From the NCBI GenBank assembly GCA_013152895.1, contig JAADFN010000183.1, positions 1-45,587 of the forward strand: a DNA stretch of 45,587 nt. Reading direction: 5' to 3'. Each line of letters begins with the position of its first letter. Within the stretch, counting starts at the first letter, position 1. The DNA comes from Acidobacteriota bacterium. Lineage in GTDB: Bacteria > Acidobacteriota > Thermoanaerobaculia > Thermoanaerobaculales > Sulfomarinibacteraceae. The notes beneath the pieces are model-generated. The model had not been told where the DNA came from. It ran no database searches and saw nothing but the letters and a program-made list of their open reading frames with translations. Of this stretch, positions 1 to 9,406 are shown piece by piece. Position numbers and translations under genes: made by a program.

Positions 1-337
1 CCTGCTGCAAGCAGGGCCTCCCGGACGCTTTCCCGGTCTCTCGACGAACACGAATTGCCGGTCAACCGCAAATCTCGGCATATCTTGGTGAGGCCGCCCC
101 CCCCTTGTTCGTCCGTAGACGTGGTGCCACTCCTGGGGCATGACGATGCTCAGGATGACAGGGAGAAAGAAATGTACGCCGGCGAGTGTATTCGGGAGCG
201 CTCGAAGGAATGGGCGGTGGGGATGCCGCGGGCTCGCCGTGCTTCGGCTGCGCCTCAGCGTTGCCGCGGATAGTTCGGCTGAACGCGGCGCTTGGTTTCG
301 GAGCGCTGTTGGGGCACAATTCGAATGCGGAGGCAGG
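1..337. other. intergenic/upstream region without a convincing gene
   Basis: Several short overlapping reading frames occur here, but none has a ribosome site or a recognisable product. The only structure of note is a weak promoter-like pair just ahead of the C69 peptidase: TTGGTT at 292-297 and CACAAT at 315-320, with a 17-base spacer. It is followed by GGAGG at 329-333. The match to the sigma-70 consensus is poor (3/6 and 4/6), so the promoter is only a possibility. The left edge may be the tail of an element or gene lying outside the window. Confidence 0.4.
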
Positions 338-1840
338 ATGCGACATTCACGATGGATCGGTTTTGGCGTCGGCGTGGTGGCGCTGGCCCTTGCGCCGTTG
401 GCGGCCGGGGCCGGGGAGAACTGTTTTTCAGTGATGGTCGGGCCAGGCGCGTCTCGAGACGGAGCGGTGTTATTTGCGCACAACGAGGACGATCGCCCGC
501 CCCAGATCGTGAACTGGATCACGGTTCCCCACCGTGTGCATGCACCGGGAGAGGTGGTTCGTCTCAAGGATGGCGCCACGCTGCCGCAGGTGGGCGAAAC
601 GGCGGGGATGATCTGGCTCCAGATGCCACAACAGGAGTTTTCCGATGCCTACATGAACGAGTACGGTGTGACGATCGCGTCGAACGCGTGCTGGTCACGG
701 GTGAACGACGCGAATCTCACCGATGGCGGGATCGGCTACTGGCTCCGGCGGCTGATGGCCCAGCGTGCGCACAGCGCGCGGGAGGCGGTCGAGATCGGCG
801 GCAGGCTGATTGAAAGATTCGGTTACCACTCCTCGGGACGGACCTACTGCATCGCCGGTCCGCGCGAGGCGTGGATGATGGCGGTGGTGCGGGGGCGTCT
901 CTGGGTGGCGGAACGGATCCCGGACAACGCCGTGGCGGTGCTCGCCAACCGGTACACGATCGGAGAGATCGATCTTGCCGACACGGCCAACTTCCTCGGC
1001 AATCCGGACGTCGTCTCCTACGCCGAAAAGCGCGGTTGGTACGATCCGAAGCGGGACGGTGACTTCAATTTCCGCAACGCCTACAGTGCACCGTCATCCC
1101 GCTACAGCATCGCCAACATCGCTCGGCAGTGGCGCGGCGTCTCGGTCCTGTCGGGCAAGAAGTGGTATCCCGGCGCCGATCTCCCGTTCGCGTTTCGCCC
1201 GGCGCATGCGGTCGACGTGCGCGACCTGATGAGCCTGCTGCGCGATCACTTCGAAGGCACCCAGTTCGAGACGCCGGCGACCTTCAACCACGGCGATCCC
1301 CACAAGAATTTCGTCAAGAGGATCTGCTCGCAGACGACCCAGTACGGCTTCGTGGCCCAGCTACGATCGTCGCTGCCGCCAGCCGTCGGGGCGGTTCTCT
1401 GGATCGCGCCGCGCCGCCCCTGCGTCCAGCCTTTCGTCCCGGTGTACTGCGGGATCGAGTCGTTTCCGCACGGCTTCGCCCGGTTGCCGTGGAGGCGGGC
1501 GATCGCCACGCAGTTCACGCGCGACCCGGCGCGATTTGAACCGACCCCGGCCCTGGCGTACTGGTCGTTCGTCCGGCGGGCCGCACGGATCGACGCCGAG
1601 TACGGGCGCGTGATCCCCCGGGTGCGGCTTCGCCGGGACGCGCTCCAGGACGCCGTCACGCGGGCCGAGGCGGCCTTCGAGCCGAAGGCGCTCGAGTTGC
1701 TCGAGAAAAACCCGGCCAAGGGCCGGGCGGCGTTGACGCGGTTTACCGCCAGGTGGTTGAACCGGCTCCGGCGCTACAATCTCACCGGCAAAGCCTCGGC
1801 CGGGGCGAGCCCACGCCGCTCTTTTCAGATCAGGAGATGA
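338..1840 (+). CDS. exported peptidase family C69 (dipeptidase-type Ntn hydrolase)
   Basis: The product is a 500-residue secreted peptidase of family C69, N-terminal-nucleophile hydrolases that cleave dipeptides or small amide bonds. Residues 1-25 form a signal peptide (arginine-containing n-region, long Ala/Leu/Val core). Cys29 in ENCFSVMVG is in the place of the C69 nucleophile, which is exposed by removal of the leader. It is followed by the family pattern SRDGAVLFAHNEDD, corresponding to the usual 'DGs-iiaRNeD'. The ATG at 338 is chosen because GGAGG lies at 329-333 and the signal peptide begins there; the open frame extends further upstream without support. The stop overlaps the start of the PAP2 gene (ATGA), so the two are probably translationally coupled. 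The substrate is unknown. Family call is strong, exact activity is inferred. Confidence 0.88.
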   Translation: MRHSRWIGFGVGVVALALAPLAAGAGENCFSVMVGPGASRDGAVLFAHNEDDRPPQIVNWITVPHRVHAPGEVVRLKDGATLPQVGETAGMIWLQMPQQEFSDAYMNEYGVTIASNACWSRVNDANLTDGGIGYWLRRLMAQRAHSAREAVEIGGRLIERFGYHSSGRTYCIAGPREAWMMAVVRGRLWVAERIPDNAVAVLANRYTIGEIDLADTANFLGNPDVVSYAEKRGWYDPKRDGDFNFRNAYSAPSSRYSIANIARQWRGVSVLSGKKWYPGADLPFAFRPAHAVDVRDLMSLLRDHFEGTQFETPATFNHGDPHKNFVKRICSQTTQYGFVAQLRSSLPPAVGAVLWIAPRRPCVQPFVPVYCGIESFPHGFARLPWRRAIATQFTRDPARFEPTPALAYWSFVRRAARIDAEYGRVIPRVRLRRDALQDAVTRAEAAFEPKALELLEKNPAKGRAALTRFTARWLNRLRRYNLTGKASAGASPRRSFQIRR

Positions 1841-2598
1841 AACGAAGCAGGAGGCTCCTGGCCGCCGGGTTGCTGGCGGTGGTACTTGCCACCCCTGCTG
1901 GCGCGGCCGAGCCGGCCGCGATCCGCCGCCTGCGGCTGGACCTCCGCGCGCTCGCCACCGGCCAACACGCGCTCGAGGGACCCGACGTCGCGTTCGCGGC
2001 GCTGCTCTTCGCCGGGCTGGCCGTGGACGACGCGGGTCTCGCCGCCACCGGACGCCACCGTCTCCCCGATGGGCTGCGCCATCTCGAGCGCGGCGGAACC
2101 GTGGGTAGCGCCAACGCGGCCGGAGGGTTGCTCATCGCCGGCGGGCTCATCGCCGGCGAGCGCCGCGGCTGGACCGGCGGACTGACGATGCTCGAGGCGA
2201 ATCTCCTCCTCGGGGTGACTCTCGACCTGGCCAAGTCCGGTTTCGGGCGGGCGCGCCCCCTGGGGGCGCACCACGGCCAGCTCTTCCGCAGCGGCCAGTC
2301 CTTTCCGTCGAGCCACGCCGCCCACGCCTTTCTCATTGCTTCGGTCGTGGACGCGACCCTCGACAGGCGGTGGGTGTCATGGACGGTCTATCCCCTGGCC
2401 TGCCTGGTGAGCCTGTCGCGCGTGCAGAACGGCGCCCACTATCCGACGGACATCGTTGCCGGGGCCGCCCTGGGCTGGTGGTTTGGAAGCCGCCTCTCCG
2501 CGGCGCACGACCTCGGGCGACGCGACCCCGCGCGACCCCGGATCACCGCCATGCCGATTCCGGGCGGCGCCGTGGCCACCCTCCACTGGCGTTGGTGA
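1837..2598 (+). CDS. PAP2-superfamily membrane phosphatase
   Basis: The 253-residue product has an N-terminal signal or anchor segment (about 1-23) followed by hydrophobic helices. All three phosphatidic-acid-phosphatase type 2 motifs are visible: KSGFGRARP (KX6RP), PSSHA (the PSGH motif with Ser for Gly) and SRVQNGAHYPTDIVAG (SRX5HX3D). These form the periplasm-facing active site that dephosphorylates lipid phosphates such as undecaprenyl diphosphate or phosphatidic acid. The substrate cannot be told from sequence. The start overlaps the preceding peptidase stop by the ATGA arrangement, and GGAG lies directly upstream, so the pair forms a short operon. It converges on the S9A gene with a 21-base gap. 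Confidence 0.88.
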   Translation: MKRSRRLLAAGLLAVVLATPAGAAEPAAIRRLRLDLRALATGQHALEGPDVAFAALLFAGLAVDDAGLAATGRHRLPDGLRHLERGGTVGSANAAGGLLIAGGLIAGERRGWTGGLTMLEANLLLGVTLDLAKSGFGRARPLGAHHGQLFRSGQSFPSSHAAHAFLIASVVDATLDRRWVSWTVYPLACLVSLSRVQNGAHYPTDIVAGAALGWWFGSRLSAAHDLGRRDPARPRITAMPIPGGAVATLHWRW

Positions 2599-2619
2599 CG
2601 GCCGGCGGCGCCGGGCGGG

Positions 2620-4698
2620 CTACCGCAGCATCTTCCAGAGATAGGCGTACGACAGGGCCCACATGTGGGCGGACTGCTTGAGATTGGCGCCGGCGCTGTG
2701 ACCTCCTTCGGTGTTCTCGTAGAAGTAGACGGGATCCCCCATCGCTTCCATCTTGGCCGCCATCTTGCGCGCGTGGGCCGGGCCGACGCGGTCATCGGCC
2801 GTCGAGGTGTAGAAGAAGACGCGGGGATAGTGCACGCCCTTTCTCACGTTCTGGTACGGGGACCAGGTCTTCATGTACGCCCAGTCGCCCGGGTTGTCGG
2901 GGTTGCCGTACTCGGCGATCCAGCTTGCACCGGCACCGATCTTGGTGTAGCGCCGCATGTCGAGCAGTGGGACCTGGCAGACGACGGCGCGGAAGAGGCC
3001 GGGACGCATCGTAAAGCTGGCGCCAACGAGGAGGCCGCCGTTGGAGCCCCCCATGATTCCCAAGTGCCTGGGCGACGTGATCTTCCGTGCAATCAGGTCC
3101 TCGGCAACGGCGATGAAGTCTTCAAACGCCTTGTGCCGGTTCTTCTTGAGGGCCGCTCGATGCCAGCGCGGACCGAACTCGCCGCCGCCACGGATGTTTG
3201 CCAGGACGTACACGCCGCCCCGGGCGAGCCACGCAGTGCCGACGACGGCGCTGTAGTGGGGGAGGAGCGAGACCTCGAAGCCACCGTACCCGTAGAGCAC
3301 CGTCGGGTTCTTCCCGTTGGCCTCGAAGCCCTTCGGCATGACCACGAAATACGGGATCTTCGTTCCGTCCTTTGAAGTCGCTTCGTATTGAGCCACGCGC
3401 ATGCCGGTTGCGTTGAAAAAGGCAGGTGACGACTTGATCTTCTCCGGCGCCGCGCCGTCGACCGAGAGGTAGAGGGTCGTTGGGGTCAGGAAATCGGTGT
3501 ACGTCGAGAAGAATGTGTCATCGAGGTCGCTCGTTGTGATGACCTGCGCCGTCCCGATTCCCGGGAGCGGAATCTCCCGGCGTGACCATTCCCCCTTCTC
3601 CAGGCTCATGCTGTAGAGGCGGCTGTGGACATTGTCGAGGACGGTGAGGAGCAGGTGGTTCCGTGTCCAGGAGACGCTGTCCAAAGACGTCTTCTCGGTC
3701 GGGGTGAAGAGCGTCTTGAACTGACGGTTCCCCGCGAGGAAACTGTCGAGATCGATCGCCAGCAGCGCTCCCTGGGGGTAGGTGTGGCCGCCGACGGTCC
3801 ATTTCGAGCGCAGCGAAAAGAGCATCTGGTCCTTGAAGAAGCCATCAAGCTGTGCGTCATCGGGGATCTGGAGCTTGACGAGGCGCCCGCCGAGGATCAG
3901 GAAGCTCTCCCCGCTGAAGAACGTGTGCGACTTGGTGGCGATGTCGTAACGCCCCTCGGGGGTGTGCTCGCTGTAGACGCTGTCGGAGACATCCTTCACG
4001 GAGCCCTCGAGAACCGTGTGCGCTGCGCCGAGCGGCGTTCCGCGCTTCCACTCCTTGACGATGCGCGGATAGCCCGAGGTCGTCAGCGATCCCTTTCCGA
4101 AGTTGGTACCCACCCAGAGGGTGTTGGCATCCTTCCAGCTGACGTCGGACTTGGCTTCCGGAAGCTTGAATCCGCCGGGAACGAACGCCTTCCTCCGGGT
4201 ATCGAACTCTCTCCAGACGACGGCGTCCTTGCCGCCGGCGGAGAGCGCCACCATGCACAACCGGTCCTCGGGCGCAAGGCAGGTCGCGCCCTTCCAGACC
4301 CAGTCCTTGCCCTCCTTTTTCGCCAGGGCGTCGACGTCGATCACCGTTGTCCACGCCGGGTGGGCCGTCCGGTATGAAGCCAGGGTCGTTCGCCTCCACA
4401 GGCCGCGGACATGGGTCGTGTCCTGCCAGAAGTTGTACACGTACCGGTCGCGAATCCGTGGATACGGGATGCGGGCCTTCGAGCCGAAGATCTTGAGCAA
4501 TTGCCGGTGAATCGGGGCATACTCCGGCACCTTCTCGAGCACTGGTAGTGTCGCCGCGTTTTGCTGCCGGACCCAGCTCATGGCCCTCGGGCTGTCGGCC
4601 TCGAGCCAGATGAATGGGTCCTGTTGGGGCGTCTGTGCCAGGATCGTGCCCGCGGCCAGCACCGCGGCGAGCACGGCAAGAGCGATCTGTTTCCGCAT
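2620..4698 (-). CDS. exported prolyl oligopeptidase family serine peptidase (S9A)
   Basis: This 692-residue protein starts with a clear signal peptide (MRKQ then a hydrophobic stretch ending AGTILAQ), so it acts in the periplasm or outside. The N-terminal DPFIWLEADSPRAMSWVRQQN is the typical entry to S9A enzymes, followed by a beta-propeller region of about 350 residues and a C-terminal alpha/beta-hydrolase domain. The catalytic Ser is about residue 552 in GGSNGGLL, the Asp lies in STADDRV (about 635) and the His in EGGHSAG (about 667). S9A peptidases cleave short peptides after proline or related residues. The length suits the family. Upstream, on the other strand, starts the saccharopine-dehydrogenase-like gene; the 78 bases between them must hold both promoters. 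Confidence 0.92.
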   Translation of the reverse strand: MRKQIALAVLAAVLAAGTILAQTPQQDPFIWLEADSPRAMSWVRQQNAATLPVLEKVPEYAPIHRQLLKIFGSKARIPYPRIRDRYVYNFWQDTTHVRGLWRRTTLASYRTAHPAWTTVIDVDALAKKEGKDWVWKGATCLAPEDRLCMVALSAGGKDAVVWREFDTRRKAFVPGGFKLPEAKSDVSWKDANTLWVGTNFGKGSLTTSGYPRIVKEWKRGTPLGAAHTVLEGSVKDVSDSVYSEHTPEGRYDIATKSHTFFSGESFLILGGRLVKLQIPDDAQLDGFFKDQMLFSLRSKWTVGGHTYPQGALLAIDLDSFLAGNRQFKTLFTPTEKTSLDSVSWTRNHLLLTVLDNVHSRLYSMSLEKGEWSRREIPLPGIGTAQVITTSDLDDTFFSTYTDFLTPTTLYLSVDGAAPEKIKSSPAFFNATGMRVAQYEATSKDGTKIPYFVVMPKGFEANGKNPTVLYGYGGFEVSLLPHYSAVVGTAWLARGGVYVLANIRGGGEFGPRWHRAALKKNRHKAFEDFIAVAEDLIARKITSPRHLGIMGGSNGGLLVGASFTMRPGLFRAVVCQVPLLDMRRYTKIGAGASWIAEYGNPDNPGDWAYMKTWSPYQNVRKGVHYPRVFFYTSTADDRVGPAHARKMAAKMEAMGDPVYFYENTEGGHSAGANLKQSAHMWALSYAYLWKMLR

Positions 4699-4776
4699 CG
4701 TGAGCCTCCTTCCACGGCTTCATACGATACCAGCGCGGGAAGGTTCACGATACACTGCGCACGGAAGGAGAGGACA

Positions 4777-5817
4777 GTGACGGGACGCGTGATGGTCTTT
4801 GGCGCCACGGGATTTACCGGGGGCCTCGTGTGCCGGGCGCTCGCGAGGAAGGGCATTCCGTTCGCCGTGGCGGGGCGGGACGAGATCCGGCTGAAACAAC
4901 GGGCCGCGGAGGTTGGCGCACAGGACGCGATTGTTGCGGATGCCACGAGGCCCGAAACCGTTGGATCGTTAGCCGCCGGCCCGACCCGCGTGCTCGTCAA
5001 CTGTGTGGGGCCGTTCCTGCGGTACGGTTGGCCGGTGGTCGAGGCCGCCGTCGCGGCGGGAGTCCACTACCTCGATACGACCGGGGAACAGCCGTTTATC
5101 AAGCGTGTCGCCGACCGGCTCGATCACGCCGCGCGTGAGGGGGGAAGCACCGTGGTCAACGCGATGGCGATGGAGTACGCGGTCGGAGACTGGGCTGCCC
5201 AGATCGCCATCGACCGATGTCCCATGTCCACGATCGAGGAGGTCGCCCTCGCCTACAGTCTCCAGGGCAAGGGCGTCACCCGCGGCACGGCCCTTTCGAT
5301 CCTCGAAATGTTCGGACGGCGTGGCTGGAGCTGGGAATCCGGTCAGTACCGGCGGCGTCCCGTGGCGTTCACGGGACGGACGATTCCATTCCCGTTCGGT
5401 GAGCGGCTGTGCCTCTGGGCGCCTTTCGGCGAGGTGCTCTTCCTGGCGCGGCGCGGCAACGTGAAGACGGCGATGACGTACCTGCGCATGCGGCGCTTCA
5501 CGGCGATGCTCCTCCGGCTGGTGACTCCCCTCGGCCGGCCTGCCCGGCCGGTCTTGCGCGCGTTCGTGGCGAGGACGCGGGCGGCCGGTCCCACCCAAAC
5601 CCAGAGGCGGCGTAGCCGATTCACCATCGTGGCCGGCGCCGATGGCTCGCGGGCCGTCGTGTCGGGGAACGATCCCTACGGGTTGACGGCGGAAATCGTG
5701 GCACTGGGGTGCGAGCATCTCCTGGGCAACGGCGCTCCGAGGGGTGTACGCTCGCCGGCAACGATCGGCCTTGATGCCACGACCGCGCTCAGGGCCGTTG
5801 GCGTCGTCGTGGAGTGA
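4777..5817 (+). CDS. saccharopine-dehydrogenase-like NAD(P)-binding oxidoreductase
   Basis: The 346-residue product begins with a Rossmann fold: GATGFTG at residues 9-15, then NCVGPFLRYGWPVVEAAVAAGVHYLDTTGE. That pattern is typical of the saccharopine dehydrogenase / trans-acting enoyl reductase group. Members reduce or oxidise diverse substrates, including lysine-pathway intermediates and lipid or polyketide enoyl groups, so the substrate is open. No signal peptide is seen, and the protein is probably cytoplasmic with a hydrophobic C-terminal half. A GTG at 4777 is preferred because GGAAGGAGAGG lies just before it; an ATG at 4792 is possible but sits inside the nucleotide-binding strand. The gene converges on the MinD-like gene with 10 bases between the stops, spanned by a small inverted repeat (5814-5831). 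Confidence 0.78.
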   Translation: MTGRVMVFGATGFTGGLVCRALARKGIPFAVAGRDEIRLKQRAAEVGAQDAIVADATRPETVGSLAAGPTRVLVNCVGPFLRYGWPVVEAAVAAGVHYLDTTGEQPFIKRVADRLDHAAREGGSTVVNAMAMEYAVGDWAAQIAIDRCPMSTIEEVALAYSLQGKGVTRGTALSILEMFGRRGWSWESGQYRRRPVAFTGRTIPFPFGERLCLWAPFGEVLFLARRGNVKTAMTYLRMRRFTAMLLRLVTPLGRPARPVLRAFVARTRAAGPTQTQRRRSRFTIVAGADGSRAVVSGNDPYGLTAEIVALGCEHLLGNGAPRGVRSPATIGLDATTALRAVGVVVE

Positions 5818-5827
5818 CTTCGTGGAG

Positions 5828-7105
5828 TCACGGGAGGCTGGCTTCTTCGATCGGGGCACGTTTCGGCATCAACTGGTCGAAGATCTCGAGGGGGCTGAAG
5901 AGACGCGGGTGCCCGAAGCTGTCCGGCGGCAGGTGCTGCATCACGTGAAGCGCGCGGTGGGTAATGTAGGCGAAGTTTTCCCGAACGCGTTGTTGCCCCT
6001 GTGAATGGTACATGTGCTGGAGGATCTCGAGCTGCCGTTCAACGGTACAGGTGGGGTCGATCCTGGTCAGCTCGTCAAGGATGCTCGCCGGCGCGGCGCT
6101 TTCTGGCACTCGCATGTTCTCGAGACCGAGAATCGAGCTTTCAAGGCTGGCGATTTCCCGCCGGATCGCGTCGACGGAGCTTTCCTGCCGGTTGAGCGTC
6201 TGCAACAGGATCGGACGGCGCTGGCAGTTCGCCTCGTGAATCCGCGCATCGTTCACAACCCATCCCAGGTTGGTCAGGTGGAGCTTCGCCGACACGTAGG
6301 TCCTCAGGTACTCCACGAACGGACGGATCGTTGTCTGGTACGACTCCTCGATGCCGTCGAACATGTTCAGGACGAAGTAAACGCCAAAGGAATTGAGCAC
6401 CTCCGAGATGGCCCGGAGATACGGGTTGTCACCGAGCGCCTCGTACAGGTCGATCATGAAGTCGTCGAGATTCTTCAGCCGCTCGTCGTAGACGTCCTCG
6501 ACCTGGTTGAGCAGCCCGTTGATCATGGCCTGGTGCTGTTCGTTCCCTTCAGAACCGAAGAATGGCGAGCCCTCGGCGAAGATGAAGCGGAGTTTCCGGA
6601 AGAGCAAGCTCTTGACGATGTCGCCGGCGGCCAGCGTCGCGGCGGGATGGTGGGGTGTGAAGACCAGGATGCTGGAGTTGGACAGGGGGAGGTAATCGAT
6701 GACGTTCGCATCGAGCCCGGCCTTGAGATCGAGCACGATGTAACGGGCATCCAGCCCGTTGATCGCCTGCATCAGGCGCCAGCGTGACTCTTCGCGCATG
6801 TTCGTAATCTCATCGATCACGTGCCGCGGCCCCGCGACGAACGCGAAGTTCTTGAAATTCCCGGCTGGGTCCAGGCGCGCGTCCAGGGTCGTCAGGCACT
6901 CGTCGAGCCGGGCGCCCCGGCGAAAGAAATGGTAAAGATCCTGCGTGACCGGCGTGTCAATCGTGTTTCGCACCGACGAGGTTCCGGTGTCGAGATCGAG
7001 CAAGATGGTCGGCGCGACCTGGGATAACGACAACGCAAAGTTGATGGCGAACGTCGTTTTCCCGACGCCGCCCTTGCCCGATGAGATTGAAATGATTCTC
7101 CGCAT
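5828..7105 (-). CDS. MinD/ParA-family deviant Walker ATPase
   Basis: The 425-residue product has a complete MinD-type nucleotide site. The deviant Walker A SSGKGGVGKTT (residues 8-18) carries signature Lys11 and Lys16. ILLDLDTGTSSV follows in the switch I/A' position, and YIVLDLKAGLDANVIDYL is in the place of the MinD IVIDTGAG strand. The first 270 residues match the ATPase fold. The last 150 or so form an extra, partly helical segment that canonical MinD (about 270 residues) lacks, and no amphipathic MinD membrane-targeting tail is obvious. Family members position division, flagellar or chemotaxis machinery, but no minC, minE, flhF or parB is nearby. The start at 7105 is the ATG directly before the Walker strand, with GGAGCA upstream; the open frame runs about 30 codons longer. 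Confidence 0.85.
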   Translation of the reverse strand: MRRIISISSGKGGVGKTTFAINFALSLSQVAPTILLDLDTGTSSVRNTIDTPVTQDLYHFFRRGARLDECLTTLDARLDPAGNFKNFAFVAGPRHVIDEITNMREESRWRLMQAINGLDARYIVLDLKAGLDANVIDYLPLSNSSILVFTPHHPAATLAAGDIVKSLLFRKLRFIFAEGSPFFGSEGNEQHQAMINGLLNQVEDVYDERLKNLDDFMIDLYEALGDNPYLRAISEVLNSFGVYFVLNMFDGIEESYQTTIRPFVEYLRTYVSAKLHLTNLGWVVNDARIHEANCQRRPILLQTLNRQESSVDAIRREIASLESSILGLENMRVPESAAPASILDELTRIDPTCTVERQLEILQHMYHSQGQQRVRENFAYITHRALHVMQHLPPDSFGHPRLFSPLEIFDQLMPKRAPIEEASLP

Positions 7106-7230
7106 GATCTGCAAACGTGCTCCGCTGCGTCGTAGTTTCGCACCAGTGTCCCACAATCTCAACCTTTGCGCGTCTCCGGGACGGTGCGATAGCATGATAC
7201 GCCCGCCGGCTGGCGGGAGAGGAGGCGTGT

Positions 7231-9360
7231 ATGAGACGGAAACTTTTCCTCACCGGAGTCCTCGTTGCAGTCGCCGCGATCGCGGGGGCCACGGCGCCGG
7301 CGGCGCAAGGAGCGAAGCGGGCGTTTGCAATCTCCGATTATTACAAGACGGCGTTCATCGGCGGGCCACAGGTTACCGATGACGGAACACTCGTCGCCTT
7401 CACCGTGCGGCGATTCGAACTGGAGAAGGGCGAAAACTGGTCGGAAATCTGGGTGATGGCGCCGGACGGATCCCATCAGCGGCAGATGACCTTCGGCCAT
7501 CACCATGACGGTACACCCATCTTCTCACCGGACGGCACGAAGCTGCTCTTCGTGTCGGATCGTTCGGGGAAGACCCCGCAGCTGTATGTCATGACTGTCA
7601 ATGGGGGAGAGCCCCGCAAGCTGACGAGCTGGCCGTTGGGCGTCAGCCATCCCGTGTATTCCCCCGACGGAAAGTGGATCGCCGTGACATCGCGGGTGTA
7701 CCCGGAGTGCGGCGCCGACGCGGAGTGCAACGAGACGACCTTCAAGGACTGGACCGGGGGGAAGCTCAAGGCGCACATGGCGACCCGGCTGCTCTACCGC
7801 CACTGGACGACGTGGCGGGACGGCAGGTACAGCCACATCCTGCTGGTCGATGCGGCGACCGGGAAGGTGGTCCGGGACCTGACGCCCGGCATGTACGACA
7901 GCCCCACGTTTTCCCTGGAAGGGGAGACGGGGTACGCGTTTTCCCCCGATAGCACCGAGCTCTGCTACGTCTCCAACCACGACCCACACCCGGAATCCTC
8001 GACGAACTCGGACCTGTGGGTGGTGCCCGTGGCTGCGGCGAAGGCGGATATCAAGCCCGTCGACATCACGAGCGCGAACCACGGGTGGGATGGATCGCCG
8101 GTCTACTCTCCCGACGGCCGGTTCATCGCCTACCGGAGTCAACAAACGCCCGGCTACGAATCCGATCTCTTCCGGATCGCCGTGTACGACCGGCAGAAGA
8201 AGGTGAGCCGGTACCTGACGAACCGTTCGACCTTCGACAACTGGATCGATGACATCGCGTGGGGGCCTGCCGACCGAGCGATCTATTTCCAGGCCGAAGT
8301 GACGGGAGAGAACCCGCTGTTCAAGATCGATCCGGCTACCGGGAAGATCACCAAGCTCTTCGGCGACGGAACGATCCAGGAGTGGCACGTGCTGGGGAAT
8401 GGCCGAGTGATCTACACGCGCCGCACGGTGGGCGAGCCGCCCGAGATCTTCTCCGCGGCCCCCGACGGGACGCACCGCGTGCGCCTGACGACGTTCAATC
8501 TGAAGCTCGAGCAGGAGGTGGATATCCGCCCGGCCGAGGTGATGTGGGTCCAGGGGGCTGGAAACTACAAGGTCCAGGTGTTCATCATCAAACCGCACGA
8601 TTTCGACCCGGCCAAGAAATACCCGCTGATCCTCAACGTGCACGGCGGCCCGCAGCAGCAGTGGACTGACGGGTACCGCGGCGACTGGCAGATCTACCCC
8701 GGAAAGGGGTACGTCGTGGCGTTCGCCAACCCCACCGGATCGCCCGGGTACGGGCAGGATTTCGTCGACGCCATCAGGGGCGACTGGGGCGGGCGGGTCT
8801 TCAGGGACCTGATGAAGGTCACGGACGCGCTTGAGAAGCTGCCGTACGTCGACCCGAACCGGATGGGTGCGATGGGGTGGTCGTACGGCGGCTACATGAT
8901 GATGTGGTTCGAGGGCCACACGACCCGCTTCAAGGCGATCGCATCGATGATGGGAGTGTATGACCTGCGCGCGATGTTCAGCTCGACGGAAGAGCTGTGG
9001 TTCCCCGAGCATGATCTCGAGGGCAAGCCATGGACGTCCAAGGATTACAGCCTGTGGTCCCCATCGAATTATGTCACGCGCTTCAAGACTCCGTGCCAGG
9101 TCATCACCGGCGAACAGGATTTCAGGGTGCCCTACACGCAGAGCCTCGAGTTCTTCACCGACTTGCAAGAAATGGGCGTGCCGTCCAGGCTGATCGTCTT
9201 CTCCCACGCGTGTCACTGGCCGAGCTGGTACGAGATGGCGTTTTACTACGACCTTCACCTGGACTGGTTCCACCGGTGGTTGGGAGGAGGCGCGGCGCCC
9301 TGGGATCCGCAGAAATTCTTGCGCAACGAGGTCTTCAAGGATCAAAAGAAAACTCGCTAG
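7231..9360 (+). CDS. exported S9 family peptidase with TolB-like propeller (DPP IV/acylaminoacyl-peptidase type)
   Basis: The 709-residue product has a signal peptide (MRRKLFLTGVLVAVAAIAGATAPA). A seven-bladed propeller follows, with repeated SPDG motifs (FSPDGTKLLFVSDR, YSPDGKWIAV, YSPDGRFIAY) of the TolB/WD40 type. The C-terminal prolyl-oligopeptidase domain has GWSYGGYM with the nucleophile near Ser551, GEQDFRVPY with the Asp near 630, and HACHWPSW supplying the His (659 or 662). Such enzymes remove dipeptides or acylated residues from peptides outside the cytoplasm. The ATG at 7231 has GGAGG eight bases upstream. This is the third exported peptidase in the first 9.4 kb, pointing to a protein-degrading lifestyle. 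Repeat copy 1 begins 46 bases after the stop. Confidence 0.92.
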   Translation: MRRKLFLTGVLVAVAAIAGATAPAAQGAKRAFAISDYYKTAFIGGPQVTDDGTLVAFTVRRFELEKGENWSEIWVMAPDGSHQRQMTFGHHHDGTPIFSPDGTKLLFVSDRSGKTPQLYVMTVNGGEPRKLTSWPLGVSHPVYSPDGKWIAVTSRVYPECGADAECNETTFKDWTGGKLKAHMATRLLYRHWTTWRDGRYSHILLVDAATGKVVRDLTPGMYDSPTFSLEGETGYAFSPDSTELCYVSNHDPHPESSTNSDLWVVPVAAAKADIKPVDITSANHGWDGSPVYSPDGRFIAYRSQQTPGYESDLFRIAVYDRQKKVSRYLTNRSTFDNWIDDIAWGPADRAIYFQAEVTGENPLFKIDPATGKITKLFGDGTIQEWHVLGNGRVIYTRRTVGEPPEIFSAAPDGTHRVRLTTFNLKLEQEVDIRPAEVMWVQGAGNYKVQVFIIKPHDFDPAKKYPLILNVHGGPQQQWTDGYRGDWQIYPGKGYVVAFANPTGSPGYGQDFVDAIRGDWGGRVFRDLMKVTDALEKLPYVDPNRMGAMGWSYGGYMMMWFEGHTTRFKAIASMMGVYDLRAMFSSTEELWFPEHDLEGKPWTSKDYSLWSPSNYVTRFKTPCQVITGEQDFRVPYTQSLEFFTDLQEMGVPSRLIVFSHACHWPSWYEMAFYYDLHLDWFHRWLGGGAAPWDPQKFLRNEVFKDQKKTR

Positions 9361-9406
9361 CGCGCATGTCTCGCGGACTTTCGTCGCGGGACCGCGGGGG
9401 CCGTCT

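Noticed and set aside
1-20. CCTGCTGC at the window edge as a fourth repeat copy
   Set aside because: Only eight bases match the core, and the following bases diverge, so chance is sufficient.
5814-5831. Inverted repeat GTGACT/AGTCAC between convergent genes as a terminator
   Set aside because: It has only six base pairs, overlaps both stop codons and has no T-run on either strand. A bidirectional terminator is possible but unsupported.
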